Positions 20,601-31,707 of a DNA stretch of 64,000 nt are shown piece by piece. The stretch's first letter is position 1. Each line of letters starts with the position of its first letter. The notes beneath the pieces are model-generated. The model had not been told where the DNA came from and did not search any database. It saw only the letters and a program-made list of their open reading frames with translations. Origin of the DNA: Reticulascus tulasneorum (Eukaryota > Ascomycota > Sordariomycetes > Glomerellales > Reticulascaceae); the NCBI GenBank assembly GCA_001557505.1, contig LSAX01000006.1, positions 806,001-870,000 on the forward strand. Reading direction: 5' to 3'. The translations under genes were made by a program, and so were the position numbers.

Positions 20601-23600
20601 GCTGCTCAAGTTAGTCGGTGAACTATTCCTCCGCAGCTACCCTGTGGACATGGAGCGCGTCACACGCACCTACATCGAAGATAATAAGCGGACGGGAGCC
20701 GCCAAGGGCTGCACCATCGTCGATCTCCCTCCGTACCAATGGAACTACACGCGGCCATTCTGGGCCGAGAACCGTGCGAGCCGCGAGCAGCGCCTGCCGA
20801 AGTATCCCCGGCACGACGTACTTGGCCAGCTAGTTATTGGATCCTCGCTCGCGGAGCCTACGTGGCGTAACGTGCTGCGGGTGCGCGATCTGCCGTGGTT
20901 GAACGACCACTCGTTAGGCGGCGAGGCTGTGTTCCCAGCAGCCGGTTACTTTTCCATGGCCGTCGAGGCTATCACGCAGCTCCATGAATTGAGCGGTTTG
21001 ACCAAGCCCATCGAAAGCTATGTTCTACGTGACGTATCTATCAAGAAGGCACTTGTGACGCCTGATAACGATGATGGTATCGAGGTCATGTTAAACATGC
21101 GTGCTTCTGTGCATGGCCAAGAGTGGTGGGACTTCAGTGTTTCATCGATCGATGCGGAACAGATCCAGAAGGAACATATGGCCGGCAGCATTAGCATCAA
21201 CACCAGTCCACGAGGGTCAAAGGCGCCCCGACCTGTGCCATCGTTTCCCCAGCGGGCCAGCGGGAAGGCCTGGAATCAGGCTCTTCGAGCAGTCGGGTTT
21301 GATTATGGCCCCACCTTTCAGGATATGGACGACATTCGATTCGACGGCAAACGCTACGAAGCCAGCTGCCGCACTGCGATCAGGCAGCAAGTTGACGCCT
21401 CGCTCGGCGAGTCGCGGTACGTGCTGCACCCCGCCTCAGTAGATTCTGTTCTACAGCTTAGTATCGCCGCCATCCATGCCGGTCGCACTAACGCAATGGA
21501 TTATGGTGTTGTACCGATTCAGGCCGATGAGGTGACCATATGGCCACCGACCGAGGCGCAAGTTGCGGCCGTCACAGCTGGAGGATATGCCTGGGTTCCA
21601 CGGCGAGGCCACCGGTCTTTCGAGGGCTGCGCTCAAATGACGGCACATGACGGCGAAATGTTGCTAGAAATTGTAAACGTTCGGACCACAAGTTATGAGG
21701 CAGCTGTTCCTCAAAAGGCTGAAACATCATTTGAAGGTGCCGCTGGTCCCTACGGAGAGATGTCTTGGCAACTAGATGTCGACAGCCTCAAGAACGGGGC
21801 CTCGGGCATCAACCTGTCTCTCCCTGATCTAGTCAGTCTGGCCCTGTTCAAATACCCAGGGCTAAAGGTTTTTGAGCTAGGCACAGAGAGCGCGCTGCAA
21901 ATTCTCCAGAAGCATCCTCAGGTCTCATACACTTCCGCTGCTTCCGTTGACGAAGAACAAATCAAATCAACCCAGGAATCTATCAAGAAGTATGCTAATG
22001 CAAAGGTGGTTCCTCTGGATGCAACGCAGGATCTGGAGTCGCAGTCATTCAAGCCGGCAACTTACGATATTCTCGTAGTATCTCCTGACGGGCCGTCGGC
22101 GTCTGTGGAGCTACTTCTCCCATCGTTGCGTAGCCTCCTCAAGCCAGGTGGATATGCATTTGTTTCCGAGGCGGCAGCGGCAACTTGGGAGGCAGTCGAC
22201 CCCGCCAACTTCGATCGTACCTTCAACAGCACCACCGGTGCTTCGATCTGGCGTCCATTGTCTACAGATAAACCGCAGTCGGTGGCAGACGAGAAGAAGC
22301 ACCATGTTCAGTTGGTCTATCGTGCTAACCCGGCCTCAGTGGTAGCTGGGGTGAAAACCGCATTGGAGGCGCTTCAATGGAACGTCACTGTCGTTAAACT
22401 GGGCGAGGTGGTCCCAACTGACCATGTTATCGTACTTGCCGATTTTGAGGGTCCGCTCCTGTTTACTCTGGCAGAAGCAGAGTTTCTAGCAATCCAAGAA
22501 ATCACTAACTCTGCTTCAGCCCTTCTCTGGGTTACAACTGGCGGTCTGCTGGAGGGTAAGCAGCCTGAATTTGCAATGGCACAGGGTCTTGCACGCTCTG
22601 TAGCCTCCGAACAGGCATCTCTCGACTTCCGAACCCTCGACGTGAATCTTGACAACGTCACGCCTGCTCAGATCGTCCAGTCAGTTGCGAAGATCGCTCG
22701 CCTGCAGATCGATGGCGCAGAGGACGCACAGTTACCGCGTGAGCGAGAATTCCGCCTGTCGAATGATAACGTGTATATCAGCCGCCTAGTGCGCAACCAA
22801 GAGCTGAACAACACTTTCACTGCGTCGCAGGAGTCCGAAGCAAAAGAGTTTAGCCCCGGAGATGCTATCGTCGGTAAAGTCTTGACTCAGGGCAAAGTTG
22901 TCTTTGAACAACAGCTGGCCCAGGACAGTACCGCAGGCAAAGAACTCAAGCCAAGACACGTCGAAGTACAAATCCAGGCTAGCGGCTTGACGAGAGAGGG
23001 CGTTCTGTCTATAACTGGCGCTGACTATCCAACAACGTTTAGTCACGAGATTGGTGGCGTTGTCACCAAGATCGGACCCGGAGTTACAACTCTTCAGGCC
23101 GGTGACAGAGTAGTTGGTTTTCACATAGACAGATTCGCAAGCTATCAGCAGGTCCCAGTCACTATGCTGCACAAGCTCGAGGACAAAGATCATATCACCG
23201 CGGTGGTGAGCCTGTTGGTAGCATATGCCAATGCTTTGTACGGTCTCGAGACCCTAGCAAGCTTGCAGGCTAAGGAGACTGTCCTCATCCTCAATAACAC
23301 AGGTACGAGTGGTGTTGCTGCGATAAAGGTCGCTCAGGTCAAAGGCGCAATCCCGTACGTCGTGGCCCAGACAGATGAGGAGGCTATCTTCCTTCAGAGT
23401 CAGCTCGGGCTCAGCGAGAAACAAATCATTCGTGCTTCGGACGGTCCTGTCTCCGCGCGTCTTGAAGAGCTGACAAATAAGCATGGGGCAGATGTTATCT
23501 TCAGTACCGGCAGCAGCGTCGAATCAAGCGCTGCGCGTGAAGCCTGGCGTTGCATCGCCCGATTTGGCCGATTCGTCGACGCCGGTCGCAAGGATGTGCT

Positions 23601-25097
23601 GAGTCGGAGTGCAATCGACACGCTTCCAATTGCTCGCAGCGCCAGCTACTTGCCATTTGACGTGCTCGATTTGTACGAAGCCAAACCAGAAGCCCTCTCC
23701 CGGTTGCTTCCGACCATCATCGACCTTTTCCATCAAGGTTTTATCGAAGCTCTGAACACAGTTCAACCAATTCACCTCGGTGATCTCGACGAGGCGGTAT
23801 CGACATTTTCAGAATCATTTGGTGCCGCCAAGCCGGTAGTCCAGTACGAGGCATCCGAGAAACCCATTCAGGCATTGCCCCCCGGCCGCATTCGGCCTCG
23901 TTTCAGTCCTGATAGCACGTATCTGCTGGTCGGCTGCTTGGGCGGTTTAGGACGTAGCTTGACGGCGTGGATGATGGAATCGGGCGCGCGCAGATTTACA
24001 TTCCTCTCTCGTTCAGGCACAGACTCCGAATCTGCCGCCACGTTGATCAAGGATATCGAGGCTGCTGGGGCTATTGTCCAAGTGGTAAGAGGCGACGCTA
24101 CCTCCCGATCGGATGTTGTTCGTGCTGTTCAAGAAATACCAGCCGAATACCCAATCCGCGGTGTAGTTCATGCTGCCATGGTCTTACGAGTAAGTGACCA
24201 ACCCAAATGACACAGCAGTAGCCTTCTAAAGAAACTCACTAACAATCATCGCAGGATGGCATGTTCCACTCCATGACATATGAGAATTGGAAGGCAGTTG
24301 TTGGCCCTAAGGTATCGGGTGCCATGAACCTGCACTCGGTCCTCGCAGGCACGCCGCTCGACTTCTTCCTTGTGACAAGCTCCATTTCAGGGACCCTCGG
24401 AACACCAGGCCAGAGTAACTATGCGGCTGCCAATAGCTATCTTGACGCGCTTGCACGCAATCGCGTCACCACGGGAGCAGCTGCAACATCCGTCGTTCTG
24501 CCTATGATTCTCGGCGTCGGTGTCGTCGCAGAGAACTCCGAGATCGAGGAGGCTCTGAAACGCAAGGGGATCTACGGAATCGACGAAGAGCAGCTCCTTG
24601 AGTCGTTCGAAGTCTCTATCACGGCGCCTAGGACGGTTGATCATGTCATTGCTGGCCTGGATCCTGCTAAGCTGGACAAGGCCATTGAAGAAGCTGCCGC
24701 AGCCGACGTCTTCTGGATCGAGGATGCGCGCTTCAGTCATGTTGTCCACGCCATGAATGCTGCCCGCAGCGGCGCCGAAGCTGCAGATGGCAATCAAAGC
24801 ATCTTAGCCTCGATCCGCTCAGCCGCATCTCTCGCAGCCGCGGTCGCCGCCGTGACCGATCATTTCATTGAGAAGCTAGCGCGCATGTTGCTATTACGGC
24901 AAGAAGATTTTGAGCCACTCACTAATTCTATCGCTTCCTATGGAATTGACAGTATGATCGGGGCCGAGTTGCGAAACTGGATTTTCAAGGAGTATCGCAT
25001 AGATATTCCTTTCCAGCAGCTCCTTGCGCCGACTTTGACCATTGACAAGTTTGCAACACACGTATGTGCATCTGCAGGCATCACAGCTAGAAATTGA
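17691..25097 (+). CDS. Highly reducing polyketide synthase (KS-AT-DH-degenerate MT-ER-KR-ACP)
   Basis: Three exons (17691-17871, 17984-24189, 24255-25097) encode 2409 residues. KS (~52-480) has Cys226, His364 and His405, but the motif reads NTACSSS rather than the usual DTACSSS. AT (~600-930) has GHSSGE with Ser698. DH (~1000-1310) has His1036 (HSLGGEAVFP) and Asp1214 (HPASVD). The region 1346-1440 looks like a shortened methyltransferase with no recognisable SAM glycine motif, followed by a structural pseudo-KR. ER (~1720-2050) has NTGTSGVAAI in place of the usual glycine-rich AAxGGVGQAA-type motif. KR (~2030-2270) has GCLGGLGRS and a SNYAAAN active-site segment. ACP (~2330-2405) has Ser2362 in YGIDSMIG. 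There is no C-terminal thioesterase, reductase or condensation domain, so chain release needs another route. This is the core enzyme: it should build a linear polyketide with variable reduction and probably no C-methylation. Confidence 0.96.
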
Positions 25098-25691
25098 TCT
25101 TTTTGTATTTCGGTTGCACATCACTTCATATCAAAATGAAAATATGAGATTCAGGGATGCCGGTAGAGCATTTGTTGATTTCGTTTTAAGCTATCACGGC
25201 TGGAATGAGATGGTGAAGGATCCTGTACAGCATTATGCTAGATATCATGCATAGTTAGCAGTATTGTCTCTTTTGACGGGACATAGATCGTTACGGGCTA
25301 GAGTAGCCATTTCATAGGTTCTAGAATGACATTCTTTTTTTCACATTCTGCTCTTCTGATGGATTAGTTGTTTGTCACTTCATCCTAATAGCCTAGAGAT
25401 GACCAATATAACCAGCACCTTGGTTGAAGAGTGTTGAAATGCGTCACATGCGGGCATGGTGCCATTGATAACCATAGGGGGTGTCGATAAGCATGAGCGC
25501 TATACCTTCCCTGGACAGACTATCACACGATTTTAAGACAAGAGCCCTTGGCAATGAGATATATATTTGTTTTTAGCTCGAGGGAAGTATGTATTCTGAA
25601 GCTATTCCTATACTCCTGCGCTGGTAGTGAATCGCCAGTCATCCATCCAGGTGAATCGAAAGATCAGCAACTAGATAGCAACAACAGCAGT
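25098..25691. other. Convergent intergenic region
   Basis: Terminator region between the PKS and the FAD-linked oxidase; no gene is seen. Confidence 0.55.
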
Positions 25692-27304
25692 CTACTTGAA
25701 AAGCTTGAATCCGCCAGGTACTCCTGTCTGGAAGAGGCCGTGTGGATCGTACTTCGCGCTGACAGACTGTAGACGCTCCTTCACGTCTTTGCCATAGCTG
25801 CCAATCGGATCCTGCAACTTATCCGCGTAGTTGAGATATTTCCAGGGATCGTATACCTTTTCTCTGCGCAGAATATCCTCATGTTTGTCAACAATGGCTT
25901 GAAGTCCCTCCCGAACTGTATCATCATCGGTTTTGTCCGCGTACGAAACGGTGATAACTGACAACACAAGGTCTTCGCCTCCCGGAGGGAGTCCAAGTGA
26001 ATTCTCTCCAGTTGTGACAGGGTGTGGTTGGAGCAAGAGAGCAATTTGCAGCCCTTTAATGTCAGCGAGTGGTTTCGTGCCGTCTTCCCAAGTCTGAAAG
26101 AGTTCCGTGTAAATGGCAGCACTAGGATTCTTAAATGAGTACACCATATTGATAGAACTAAGTCAGAAGTAGATTAGTATACTATGAATGCAAGTATGCT
26201 TGGATAATAACACACCGTTTAGCATCTGGCGGTAGTGTACTGGCTTGCTCTGTAGAAAGATCGCTGACGTTTGTTGAACGTAAGGTATTTACTAGTGGCG
26301 ATGGTATCGAAGAGAAAGGCTGGTAGACTGGGGGATTGGCAATAGGCTCTCCATAAAAGAGAACATTACCAGCAGCGTAAATACCGCCAGGATTTAGAAA
26401 GAATAGCGCGACGAACATGTCAGCCGCATCATCGAAGTTTTCGGGTTCCATGAATTGGCTGAAGGCCTTCGCTTGAACCTCCAACAGGCTCGAGGTGTAC
26501 TCAAATATCAAGGTTCCTCCCCACATGCCGCCGAGTGGGCGAGTCGCGACATCGAAACGAGTGACAACACCAAAGTTGTTGGAGCCGCCTTTGAGTGCCA
26601 ACCAGAGGTCTCGGTGAGAGCTGGCGGTGGCATACACAATTTCGCCACTGGCAAGGACTATCTCATACCCTACGACGTTGTCACATCCCCAGCCGTGCCT
26701 CCGTGACAAGTGGGAGATGCCGCCTTTGATAGTTGAGCTGATTGAACGAAATGTGGGTTGATAGATTGATTCGGAACTCACCTCCAGTTAAAAATCCTCC
26801 AACTCCAACGCCCGCAACTCTGCCGCCCATAACAGTCAAGTTGTGGGGTACAAGTTTTGGATATATTTCACTCCAAACTCCACCAGCACCGATCGATGCT
26901 ATTTTGCGGTCTTCGCTCAGAACCATAGAGTTTAATGCTCGCAAGTCAACTGTAACGCCACCTTCGATATTTGCCGCTCCTCCAAACACAGCGTGTCCTC
27001 CGCTTCGTATAGCAAACTGCGTTGTGCTGCAGGATTGACCATCTCCAGCATCCGCACTGTCTGCGGTGACCAACTTGATGAATTGAGAAACTTCAGATGC
27101 ATCCCTTGGGGTAAAGATGCACTGGGGCTTGAGCTCGCTCTCCTGACCAGAATAATAAGACGATAAGGAATCATTGTACCTCAGGCTGGTAGAATAGATA
27201 ATTCTGTTCGAAATGGAGCCGTCGATACGCTCGCAGATGGTGGTAGGCCCAGGGTTTCGAAGAAACGATGCCGCCCACAAGAGGCCGAGATACAATTGAG
27301 ACAT
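25692..27304 (-). CDS. FAD-linked oxidoreductase, berberine-bridge-enzyme type
   Basis: Three exons (27304-26782, 26723-26216, 26157-25692) give 498 residues. The N-terminus is short and hydrophobic, compatible with a signal peptide. The FAD-binding PCMH half carries RSGGHAVFGG, with His104 placed to hold FAD covalently, and GWGCDNVV, with Cys188 at the position of the second covalent link in bicovalent family members. A C-terminal DPHGLFQTGVPGGFK-type segment is the usual BBE end. Such oxidases perform two-electron oxidations of alcohols or C-C ring closures; some in fungal clusters (solanapyrone Sol5) also guide cycloadditions. The gene is convergent with the PKS and divergent from the reductase, and shares a promoter with a CCGGGCCG site. 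Confidence 0.9.
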
Positions 27305-27865
27305 TTTGGCACTTTAGAAATTGGCATTCGATACACAGCGTCCATGAGATGGGCCTGGGATTCCCATTAGCGATATATTGGAGGATCACTTCCGACATGC
27401 GTGCCAACGGCCCGAGAAATTTTGGGCTGCCGGAAACCCCTCGGTCATTACAAATCCTCTAGCAGCCGCATTTGTCATATGGTACTTCCGGGGAGATCAT
27501 TTCCTAGAAAACAAGCCTGTGGTAACTTGTTTGTCCGGCTGCTTAATCCGCTACGCTGCTATCCCGGCCATTCGGGATGTTAGCCCCGAAGCACGGTACC
27601 CGGCCCGGGTCACGCCGGGCTCTGCCGGAACCCGATGAAAGTGTGGAGGAGCAAAGTAATTCGGCACAAGTAGACCAAAAGTTTTACCATTTCGCAATTG
27701 TTACCTAATATTGCTCTTAATGCAGATTGGCCGACAAGTAAAATGTTACTTCATCAGCGCAATTACAAAGGTTGAGGTGGCAGCAACGACTTAGTTGCAG
27801 ATCACCATCAACATCCAGTCAATTCTAAACTTCTGCCCAGCCTTCGTTCCCTAATCATTTTTCCA
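27305..27865. other. Divergent promoter, BBE oxidase / reductase
   Basis: A GC-rich patch at 27560-27635 contains the CGGCCCGG site and further CCGG-type repeats. No gene is seen. Confidence 0.55.
27601..27608. promoter_or_regulatory. CCGGGCCG-type motif in divergent promoter
   Basis: CGGCCCGG inside a longer near-palindrome, ACCCGGCCCGGGT, followed by CGCCGGG. Confidence 0.42.
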
Positions 27866-28933
27866 ATGGCAGTCACTCAAACTATCGTCCTACTGACAGG
27901 GGCAACTGGCTTCGTGGGATTCCTCACTCTTATCGATCTGCTCAAGTCAGGTTACAGCGTACGCGCCGCCATACGCTCGCAATCGAAGGGTGACAGTATC
28001 CGGGCACATCATTTGATCAAAGCCCTCGACTTGTCCCCAGACAGACTTTCGTTTGTTATAATCCCAGATTTTACCGTGCCCGGTGCCTTCGATGACGCTG
28101 TCCGAGGTGTAAATTATATCATCCACTTGGCGTCTCCCGTTCCTTCTTTTGGCGCTGGCGACCCTATAGCCTCAGAAGAATTCGACAATTACTTCGTGCG
28201 TGACGCCGTCACTTCCACCCTGGGCGTGCTCAAAAGCGCGGCGGCGGCAGCGGGCGGTTCTGTCAAGCGCGTCGTCTTGACTAGCTCGGCAGTGGCTGTC
28301 ATACCGTTCGCATATCTCGCAGCATCCCCTGACGTTGACTATAGCGTTGTATTCGGTCCCGAGAGCCGCTTGCCAATTGCAGCCGGTCCTTTTGGTAGCG
28401 AGATTCAGGCCTACTCCGCTGGCAAAACGGCTGCGCTGAATGAGGCCGAGAAGTGGGTGACCGAAAATGCAAATGAGATCAAGTTCGACCTCGTAAGCAT
28501 CTTGTCCGGGTGGATTTTTGGACGCGACGAACTTGTGAGCGAAGTGGAGGGCCTGAAAGCGGGCCGTACCAACTCGGTCCTACTGGGCCTCCTACTGGGC
28601 AACAGGAGTGACTGGCCCTTCAATGGGAATGCGGCTCTCGCAACCGACGTCGCCCGGGTCCATGTGCTTGCACTAGATTCCAAAGTTCAGGGTAACCAGT
28701 CATTCGTTACATCGACACCCATCGTGTGGGAGGATGCCCTTGATGTTATCCGCTCCGAATTCCCTGCTGATGTTGAGGCCGAGCGCCTAAGTGTCAATGG
28801 GAAACAGCCGACCCAGGCCATCAACTTTGATGGCTCCAAGACCGAGGAGCTGCTGGGCATTAAGTTTGCGCCGTTCCAAGAACAGGTCAGGCAGGTAGCC
28901 AGGCAATACTTGGAGCTCGTGAGCAAAGCTTGA
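27866..28933 (+). CDS. NAD(P)-dependent epimerase/ketoreductase, Gre2-like
   Basis: A single exon of 355 residues. The N-terminus has the extended-SDR motif TGATGFVG, then an arginine-containing AAIRS strand that suggests NADP preference. Further along are LTSSAVAV and the YSAGK catalytic motif (Tyr-x3-Lys). Length and layout match the dihydroflavonol-reductase/Gre2 group, which reduces aldehydes and ketones in many fungal pathways. Its promoter is shared with the BBE oxidase, so the two may act as an oxidation/reduction pair on one intermediate (inference). Tail-to-tail with the ACS transporter. Confidence 0.92.
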   Translation: MAVTQTIVLLTGATGFVGFLTLIDLLKSGYSVRAAIRSQSKGDSIRAHHLIKALDLSPDRLSFVIIPDFTVPGAFDDAVRGVNYIIHLASPVPSFGAGDPIASEEFDNYFVRDAVTSTLGVLKSAAAAAGGSVKRVVLTSSAVAVIPFAYLAASPDVDYSVVFGPESRLPIAAGPFGSEIQAYSAGKTAALNEAEKWVTENANEIKFDLVSILSGWIFGRDELVSEVEGLKAGRTNSVLLGLLLGNRSDWPFNGNAALATDVARVHVLALDSKVQGNQSFVTSTPIVWEDALDVIRSEFPADVEAERLSVNGKQPTQAINFDGSKTEELLGIKFAPFQEQVRQVARQYLELVSKA

Positions 28934-29232
28934 GCATGATGTCACATTGTTACGAATTTAGGTAGCATATTTTGCAATTTCAAGTATTTTATCTGATGTA
29001 GAAACTGTAGTCAATGCACTCTTATAAGTTGCACCTGTTCACAAGGTCAAACTCAAGTGAAAGGAAGACAGTTCCGGCCCGATTATGGCCATGAGAACCG
29101 CAGAGGCAAAGCATACACAGCACACCAATAGCTATCAAACTCTCCATATCCTTGCATCCTTCTCCGAGAGGCTCCTGCTCTTCACGAAACTCTCCGCTAA
29201 CCGGGTCCGCTGACACTATTCTTGACTTCACA

Positions 29233-30747
29233 TCATTCGTGTGACTCAGAATCAGCATTTTCGAGCTCTTTCTGTCGAATCTCTTTCCTCTGCAGGAACC
29301 TCGCAACGAAGGACATGGTGATAAGCGCGATGGCTATGAATACCATTGACATGAAACCCTTGGGATATCTCGGTGCATCAACCTGTTTCCAAATCAACAA
29401 GGGCAGCCACGCCTGTATGGCAGATCCTGCGGTGTTCATGGCCGCAATTACAAAGGCACGCTCCTCGTTATCACCAGTGCAGATCTCGTTCGCCCAGGAC
29501 ATGACGATGGCGCCAAGCCCGTTTGGTAGACCTCCGAGAATGTAGCAAGTCCATTTCCAACCCAATGGAATGTTCCACGCTGCAAGGCTGGCGTTGATGA
29601 TGATATTCGCAGCGCCTGCCAGGACGATTGGTGGCCAGCGAGCGCCGCGGAATAAGGAGTCCGAGCCCCATCCGAAGGAGAGCGCAAAGAGAACGGCGAG
29701 TGCCAGCGCAATTGTGGGATACAGATTGACCTCTCGGACCGAGTATTTTTCTGACTTCAACCACAGCTGGAAACCTGGTTGACCACCGTAGTTTCCGTTG
29801 TTGTTATATAGTGCATACATAAATACGAGGACATAAAGGTGCCAGCTCGTGAAGATTTTCTTGAACTTTGCTTTCGTTAACGGCTGCCTGGTGGCGCGTT
29901 TCTCAAGCACCATCCGTCGTTTTGCAAGCGCGACATCATCTTTGGTCAACCACCAGGCCCGCGTGATATCAGGGACGTCAGGAAGCATGAAGAAGCTCGC
30001 GACGGCGATAGGTAGCGAGATGACGGTGTTTATAATGAAGAGCCATTGCCACCCCTTGTACCCGCTGACTCCACCTAGATTGTAGGTTGCCGCCATCAGG
30101 TAACCCGAAAACATCGCCCCGACAAAACTGCTGGCCTGGAAGATACAGAGGCGTTTGGCGAGCTCATCCTTTCGATACCAGGATCCCAGGATAAATAGCA
30201 TTCCTGGATTGTAGGCAGCCTCTGACAGGCCAATGAAGAAACGCAGGGCATACATCTGGTTGGCGGTGGTGCATTTGGCCATCAGTATGGTAAGGACTGA
30301 CCAGGTGACTTCACAAGCCGGAATCCAGATGGATGGCCGAACGCGGGTAATAATCAAGTTGCTAGGGATCATTCCGATCACGTAACCCACGGTCCAGAAG
30401 GTGACCAGGTAGTTCAACTCATTGCCGTAGAGATTCAAGTCCTCTTTCATGCCAGAGACGAAAGCACTTAGGACGTTGATTTGATCAAGGAATTTGATAA
30501 AGCTTCCCAGACAGGCAAAAGTGAGGACTATGGCGTCGAGTTTAAACAAGAAACGTCGTTCTTCGTGTGACTTGTCCAACGAGTCCCAGATGTACGACCG
30601 CCATGTTTGCTTCGGATTCTTGGCCACTGGCACATCGGAGCCAGCGGTTTCAGACTCGGAGCCAGTGTGGCCAGTCGTCTTCGCTGCGATTTCGTGAGGA
30701 CTTTTCTCGTAGTCCACTGCGAGGGTTTCCCCAGCTTTTGCGCCCAT
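29233..30747 (-). CDS. MFS transporter, anion:cation symporter (allantoate permease-like)
   Basis: A single exon of 504 residues, starting with MGAKAGETLAVDYEKS. The open frame runs further upstream but that part is promoter. About twelve hydrophobic segments are seen. The first loop has LDQINVLSAFVSGMKEDLN, and later RFFIGLSEAAYNPGMLFILG and GWQWLFIINTVISLPIA occur. These are hallmarks of the ACS/Dal5 family, which usually imports organic anions such as allantoate, nicotinate or pantothenate, unlike the DHA2 exporter to the left. Within the cluster it may move a precursor or product acid; this is inference. A CCGGGCCG-type site lies about 200 bp upstream. Confidence 0.9.
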   Translation of the reverse strand: MGAKAGETLAVDYEKSPHEIAAKTTGHTGSESETAGSDVPVAKNPKQTWRSYIWDSLDKSHEERRFLFKLDAIVLTFACLGSFIKFLDQINVLSAFVSGMKEDLNLYGNELNYLVTFWTVGYVIGMIPSNLIITRVRPSIWIPACEVTWSVLTILMAKCTTANQMYALRFFIGLSEAAYNPGMLFILGSWYRKDELAKRLCIFQASSFVGAMFSGYLMAATYNLGGVSGYKGWQWLFIINTVISLPIAVASFFMLPDVPDITRAWWLTKDDVALAKRRMVLEKRATRQPLTKAKFKKIFTSWHLYVLVFMYALYNNNGNYGGQPGFQLWLKSEKYSVREVNLYPTIALALAVLFALSFGWGSDSLFRGARWPPIVLAGAANIIINASLAAWNIPLGWKWTCYILGGLPNGLGAIVMSWANEICTGDNEERAFVIAAMNTAGSAIQAWLPLLIWKQVDAPRYPKGFMSMVFIAIALITMSFVARFLQRKEIRQKELENADSESHE

Positions 30748-31707
30748 TTTAAAAATCAGATGGTCAAGGCTTTTGTCAGATTTGGTAAAGAAGAAATGGG
30801 ATGAGCATGAACTGGACGAGATTGAACAGAATGAGCATGAAATGATGAGCTCTAAGTAGTATTTCCAGCACAAGTGGTGAGCCTCAAAAACGTGGTTGTC
30901 ACTTTGTGGCTTGATTTGGATCAAGTTAGACCCGGGGTGCGGACTCGTCGGCCCGGCGCCACCAACAGCAACAATCATCGAGGCTGGCCTGGATGCCGGT
31001 GCTCGCTGCACCAAATCGAATAGTTTCGCGTCATTCCTATTGGAGATGACACCAGAGATGAGTTTGGTCGCGCCATTCGCTCTGCCAACAAATCCGAGCG
31101 AAATCCAGGTCCAGAATATGACTGTCACATCTAGACCCTCGTGATCAGCAGTTCCAGACTGTCGGGGTCAATGAGGCTTCGTGATCATCGCGCTGAGAAG
31201 TACTCAAGATGATGGCTAACATACCAATTCTTTTGGCGCCGCTATTGATGTATCATAGTAAATACCGAGTCGTGAGATTTTCCCGGAATTTCCGACGCCA
31301 TTTCTTGGAGAAGGAAGTGAATTTCAGTGCGAACTGTACTTCACCTTTCGCAGAACTTGATAAAACTGCCACAGTGTGCCAAGCTCGCCAGATCCACCGA
31401 CTCGGTAACTTGATTGCAAATGTTCGGTCGACCCCAGCGTCGGGAAAAAGCTGGATTTTCTGATAGACTCGAGCACGCCCTTTGTGGGCGATATCTAACT
31501 GTAAATGGAAAACTTGTGTGATGGGGGCTTGCATAAATACCTGGGCGCTGACCCACGTCCGGTCCGATCACGCCGAGCGCCGGGCGGAAACCCAGCCGCA
31601 AGACGGGCATCACACAACCTGATGATCCGATCACAGCATACTTTATTGCCTGTTTTTGCCTTTCAATCTTGCACCAGATGATACTTCACCACAGAAATTG
31701 ATTCGCC
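30748..31707. other. Divergent promoter, ACS transporter / FMO
   Basis: It contains CGGCCCGG at 30949 near the transporter. Near the FMO only looser relatives of the motif occur (CCGGTCC at 31559, CGGGCGG at about 31580). No gene is supported. Confidence 0.5.
30949..30956. promoter_or_regulatory. CCGGGCCG-type motif upstream of ACS transporter
   Basis: CGGCCCGG, the rightmost good match found in the cluster. Confidence 0.4.

Noticed and set aside
22089..28568. CGGGCCG matches inside the PKS and the reductase coding regions
   Set aside because: They lie in GC-rich codons and are treated as background for the motif, not regulatory sites.
30748..31128. N-terminal extension of the ACS transporter
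   Set aside because: The upstream 127 codons include the CCGGGCCG promoter site and no family similarity; the family N-terminus starts at 30747.
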